Of a DNA stretch of 64,000 bases, positions 60,596 to 64,000 are shown one piece after another. The stretch is taken from the NCBI GenBank assembly GCA_963070105.1, contig OY718808.1:9913898-9977897 (forward strand). Direction: 5' to 3'. How positions within the stretch are numbered: position 1 is the first letter of the stretch; each line of letters begins with the position of its first letter. The stretch is from Litomosoides sigmodontis. Lineage: Eukaryota > Nematoda > Chromadorea > Rhabditida > Onchocercidae. The position numbers were made by a program, and so were the translations under genes. The notes under the pieces were generated by a model, which was not told the DNA's origin, searched no databases, and worked only from the letters and a program-made list of their open reading frames with translations.

Positions 60596-63480
60596 CTCGT
60601 AGAGAAACAAACAGACAGAAAAGTACCAAACTAACGTGAAGTGTTTTTTTTCGTCTGAAAAGTTTTAGGTAGAAGTGAAATTGATGTGGCGTCACTTTTA
60701 GGATAAGCAACCCATACGCGGTGCAGAATTAAATAATAGACAAACAAACCTACCTATCGGTACTCAGTAATTTTATATCGTATAGATCAATCATTTGTTA
60801 TTGATTGGTTGATTGAAATGTATGAATTATTGTTGAAGCTAAGAGAATTACGAAGTACCATTGCTGAGGATATTAACGCATTGGGCTGATTGACTTTTAA
60901 TTCTGCCAAAGTCCTGAAATATCTGTATATGCTTATGTGCATATGATAATGATAACAGTGGTAATGATAATAGTGGCAGCATGTACTATCACCGTTATTA
61001 ATTTAACAGTATCAGTAACAGCAATGTATTACACTTGAAATTTTGATAAACATTTTGACACATAATGTTTTTGAAAAATTGAAATTTAGACGAAATCAGT
61101 GTCACATACATGTAAGAAAGAGAGAGAGAGAAATGTAGGAAGTGCTGTAGGATGCTGCACATGCATTGACGGATAAAGGAAGTTGAGATTGTGGAAGAAA
61201 AAGGATGGAGGAGGTGGCGAGTGGGAAATTCAGCATTCCACTACACGTCGCGAATGCGAGGCTATGCATTGTAGTATGCCGGGATGTGCAGAATGAAGGG
61301 ATACAGGTGAGATGATGGTACACCGTTTACCCGACTTACAAAGTATATCGTGGTGATACTTCACGCATCAGCTGATCATCTGTCTTTGTGGAGGCGGAAG
61401 AGAAGTCCGTGACACTTCCGCTCTCTGACTTTGTCAGAGACGTTTCGAGTTCTGCTTTGCACAGCAGTTAGGTGACGCCACTTTGAAACGTAATTATCCC
61501 AAATGGAATACTACCACCAATAAGATGCCTTATCCTTCAAGCACACTCAATTAATTCAGTGCTCTGTCAGGTGGGAGACTGTTTTATGGACCGTTTTTTC
61601 AATATGGAAAAGTGCGCAAATGACTCGACTTTTCACCTTCCACCTTTACGCACTTGCTTTATCAAAGGAATAAAATGACTGACCGCAATAGCCTATTTGC
61701 GCGGAATGCATGAAGCAATAATCAATGTTCATTTCATCTGCTTCAACAAATAGAAGAAGGGCAGTCGGTCGGTCGTCCATCCCTTCCTTCCTCGAATTAT
61801 AAACAATTTATAAAAAGCGATCAAACAATCCTCCTACTGACTGCCTTTTCGTTGGCTTTCCTTTTTCAACGAACAATTGCTACAGCAATCATTTCTTTCG
61901 ATCACTCACAAATCATATAACTTTTTTTCGGAAAAAGACAAGCCTGGGAGGATATACATATTGCAAATTTTAAGTGGCTAATTACAAAATTGCAGGCTGG
62001 GAGTTGATAATTGTGTTATTGAAAATTCTAGAAAAAGTAATGCTTGGCAGTTTTTTCAGAGAAATTGGAGAGCGAAAGAAGGCACGCAGAAGTCTTTAAT
62101 GGACTAATACAAGTGCGAGGAGTGCTAAACGTTAAGTGATTTCGTTTGCAAATTGGAAAAGTATTTTTGAAAATGAGGACAGTCCGTAAGTTGGCTTCGT
62201 TGAACTTAATTCTGACCTTGACCTTGTTTTTGTCGTACGCTGCGAAATAAAGCAAGCAAATTGCTTCTTTCAGATGGCCTTTCATTTTCTCGCACGAGAA
62301 CCTTTCCAACATCCGGTAGGCAAAATTCAGGCTCACTTCAAAATCTAAAGCTGACGCCTAAATTACTACTTGATTTCGATGAACTCAGAAATTTCATTCC
62401 AAATTTCACTTCCTTTATTCATGAGCCATACTAAATTTCCTCTAAATTATGTTTCGTTTTCATCTCAAAAACACACTTTTCCCCGTTCCAAAAAACCCAT
62501 CTCCCCCCGCCCCTCTAAAGAAAATAATTACTGTCTGTTTGTATTGTTAACTAAAAAAATCTAAATATTAAAAAACAATGAATTTAATAGGAATAGACAG
62601 ATGAATACGCTATATATATATAATTAAAATTTTAAACAAAAATAAAAAAGAATGGTAGCAAGAAACAGTAGTAGTAGGATATTCGCAGTGTTATTTAACA
62701 TGCAGTTGGAATTATATTTCCTCGTTTGGTGTAATGGCACAATTCATGAGAGAAGTAATTTCAATAAAAAGAATTAATTAAAACTAAGGCTGAAGGAAAA
62801 CCGGTTGTTTTCACATTGTTCATTGGGGGTGGACTTGAAACGAGGAAAAATGAACGATCACCAAGAAAAAGTTATTGGAACTATTCAGATAGATAACTTT
62901 AAGAACACGTAAGTGATTGTTATTTTAGTGTTATTATTGCTTTGAACGAGTTTTTTGCTATTTTTTGAAAGAATCATATTTTCAAACGGAACAAAAGGAA
63001 TGTGACGCAACACTTGGAGCAAGCAAACTTTTATCATTCTTTAAACAGTAACTAACAGTTAATCAAACACTAACTAATATCAACGGTAATTCCATTGGTA
63101 ACTGTAAAATTGTATAATACTGTAGCTGGCATTTTGAAGCAACCGATTTCTTCCATTGCCGTAATCTTCCTCTGTTCAGGGACAGTTCAGTATTGTAAAT
63201 TGAATCATTCCCAATAACTCTCTGCATTAAATTACAATATTTTAATAATTCTTCGAGTAGGCAAAAATCGAAAACTCTTCTCTCTCATTGCACCACGGCA
63301 TATGCAAATTGTATGGGCATAGAAGTTGATAATGATGAAAATAATGTATCGGATTGGATACAAACCAGTATTTGTTGCTTCTGCAAATTTATTGCAAAAG
63401 TTATTTCTAAATTAATCAAATCGAGCCATCATGCAGTCATTATTTCACTTTTTTTGAGTCTAAAATTCATGCATTATACA
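60596..63480. other. Non-coding, probably intronic
   Basis: About 2.9 kb between the candidate P/Q/S-rich exon and the polyglutamine exon. No exon supported. Contains a GA tract near 61119-61133 and AT repeats near 62610-62622. Confidence 0.4.
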
Positions 63481-63709
63481 TCACGACCTGACGTATTTAC
63501 TATCCGCATGAGCCCACTGTACACTGCTTGAGGGCATATCAACGTCAATAGCATCCGCAGAGGCAATTGTATTTCGCTCAGGTACTGAACATTCTAGGCA
63601 AGGTAACACCGATGACGACGTGGGTGCTAACGTTGAGTGCCCGAATTCAAAGCTATCAACACTTGACATTTGCTGTTGGTTTGGCTTTCGGTGAGAAAAC
63701 GGTTGCTGC

Positions 63710-63768
<59 letters not shown>

Positions 63769-63999
63769 CAAGGTGTATTGAAGTTCGGCAATTCTTTCTG
63801 TCAGCAAATTCATCTGTGCGATGAACTGATTTTGGGTTCGATGCATCTCCCACAACGTTTCGTGCATATCGTTGTACAGCTGAAAAGGTAACCGGCAAAG
63901 TGGAGCAAGTGGTACATTACCGGAAGCATTACGTGCGACGAGGAGCACAGCGTAACGAGGAGTTATTGCCCATCTACCACGTGCGAGCATGACTTTCGT
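63481..63999 (-). CDS. Partial coiled-coil polyglutamine protein exon
   Basis: The frame is open from the right edge (reading TKVMLARGRWAI at its start) to a TGA at 63481, though a donor such as AGCA|GTGTAC may end the exon earlier. Segments in order: a hydrophobic/basic part with TPRYAVLLVARNASGNVPLA; an amphipathic helix with heptad-like spacing (ETLWEMHRTQNQFIAQMNLL, then ERIAELQYTLK); an uninterrupted polyglutamine tract of about 19 codons; then a serine/threonine-rich acidic tail. The layout suggests a nuclear protein with a coiled-coil dimerisation region, perhaps a transcription factor. No family recognised with confidence. The gene continues beyond the window and probably leftward. 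Confidence 0.55.
63711..63767. repeat. (CTG/CAG)n, about 19 units, coding polyglutamine
   Basis: Pure CTG on the plus strand, read as CAG (glutamine) on the minus strand. Directly follows the LQYTLK coiled-coil end and precedes RQQPFSHRK. Likely length-polymorphic. Confidence 0.97.
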
Positions 64000-64000
64000 T

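Noticed and set aside
63567..63898. Poly-alanine and poly-leucine open frames
   Set aside because: Shadows of the CAG/CTG repeat in other frames; the glutamine frame has the better flanking sequence.

Overview
This is nuclear DNA of a nematode. The evidence is AT-rich sequence, mostly short to medium introns with GTRAG donors and TTTCAG/TTTTAG/TTGCAG acceptors, acceptor-like sites directly abutting start codons (as at trans-spliced mRNAs), and nematode-like U2 and U5 snRNA genes. Intron sizes of about 100-400 bp resemble filarial or other spirurid worms more than Caenorhabditis; that placement is inference. No bacterial operon, CRISPR array, intact transposon or virus was seen.

Layout. (1) 0.3-17.3 kb, minus strand: one large gene with about 43 recognisable exons, the ELYS/MEL-28 nucleoporin (human AHCTF1). 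It encodes an N-terminal beta-propeller, a helical middle and a long basic disordered tail with a SILK-type phosphatase-1 motif and repeated mini-exons. A 3.8-kb intron near its 3' end holds a tandem duplication and an unexplained GC-richer frameshifted reading frame. (2) 18.2-20.5 kb, plus strand: a two-exon 76-residue protein gene, then a multi-pass membrane protein gene that may be Bax-inhibitor-1-like. (3) 21.4-25.4 kb: three nearly identical units in alternating orientation, each a divergently transcribed U2 + U5 snRNA pair separated by exactly 422 bp. (4) 29.7-30.4 kb, plus: a three-exon small secreted cysteine-rich protein. (5) 31.6 kb, minus: tRNA-His(GTG). (6) 36.9-43.7 kb and perhaps further right, minus: a BAH-domain chromatin protein of the BAHD1/BAHCC1/TNRC18 type. 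(7) 43.7-64 kb: gene-poor, microsatellite-bearing DNA with a two-exon 3' gene end of unknown family at 54.3-54.8 kb, a proline/glutamine/serine-rich candidate exon at 60.4 kb, and a partial exon of a coiled-coil polyglutamine protein at the right edge.

Themes. ELYS recruits phosphatase 1 and nuclear pores to chromatin and the BAH protein is expected to read or bind chromatin. U2 and U5 are core spliceosomal RNAs that also serve nematode trans-splicing. The most unusual structure is the inverted triplicate U2/U5 cluster. Exon boundaries come from reading frames and splice consensus only; several terminal exons are not resolved.
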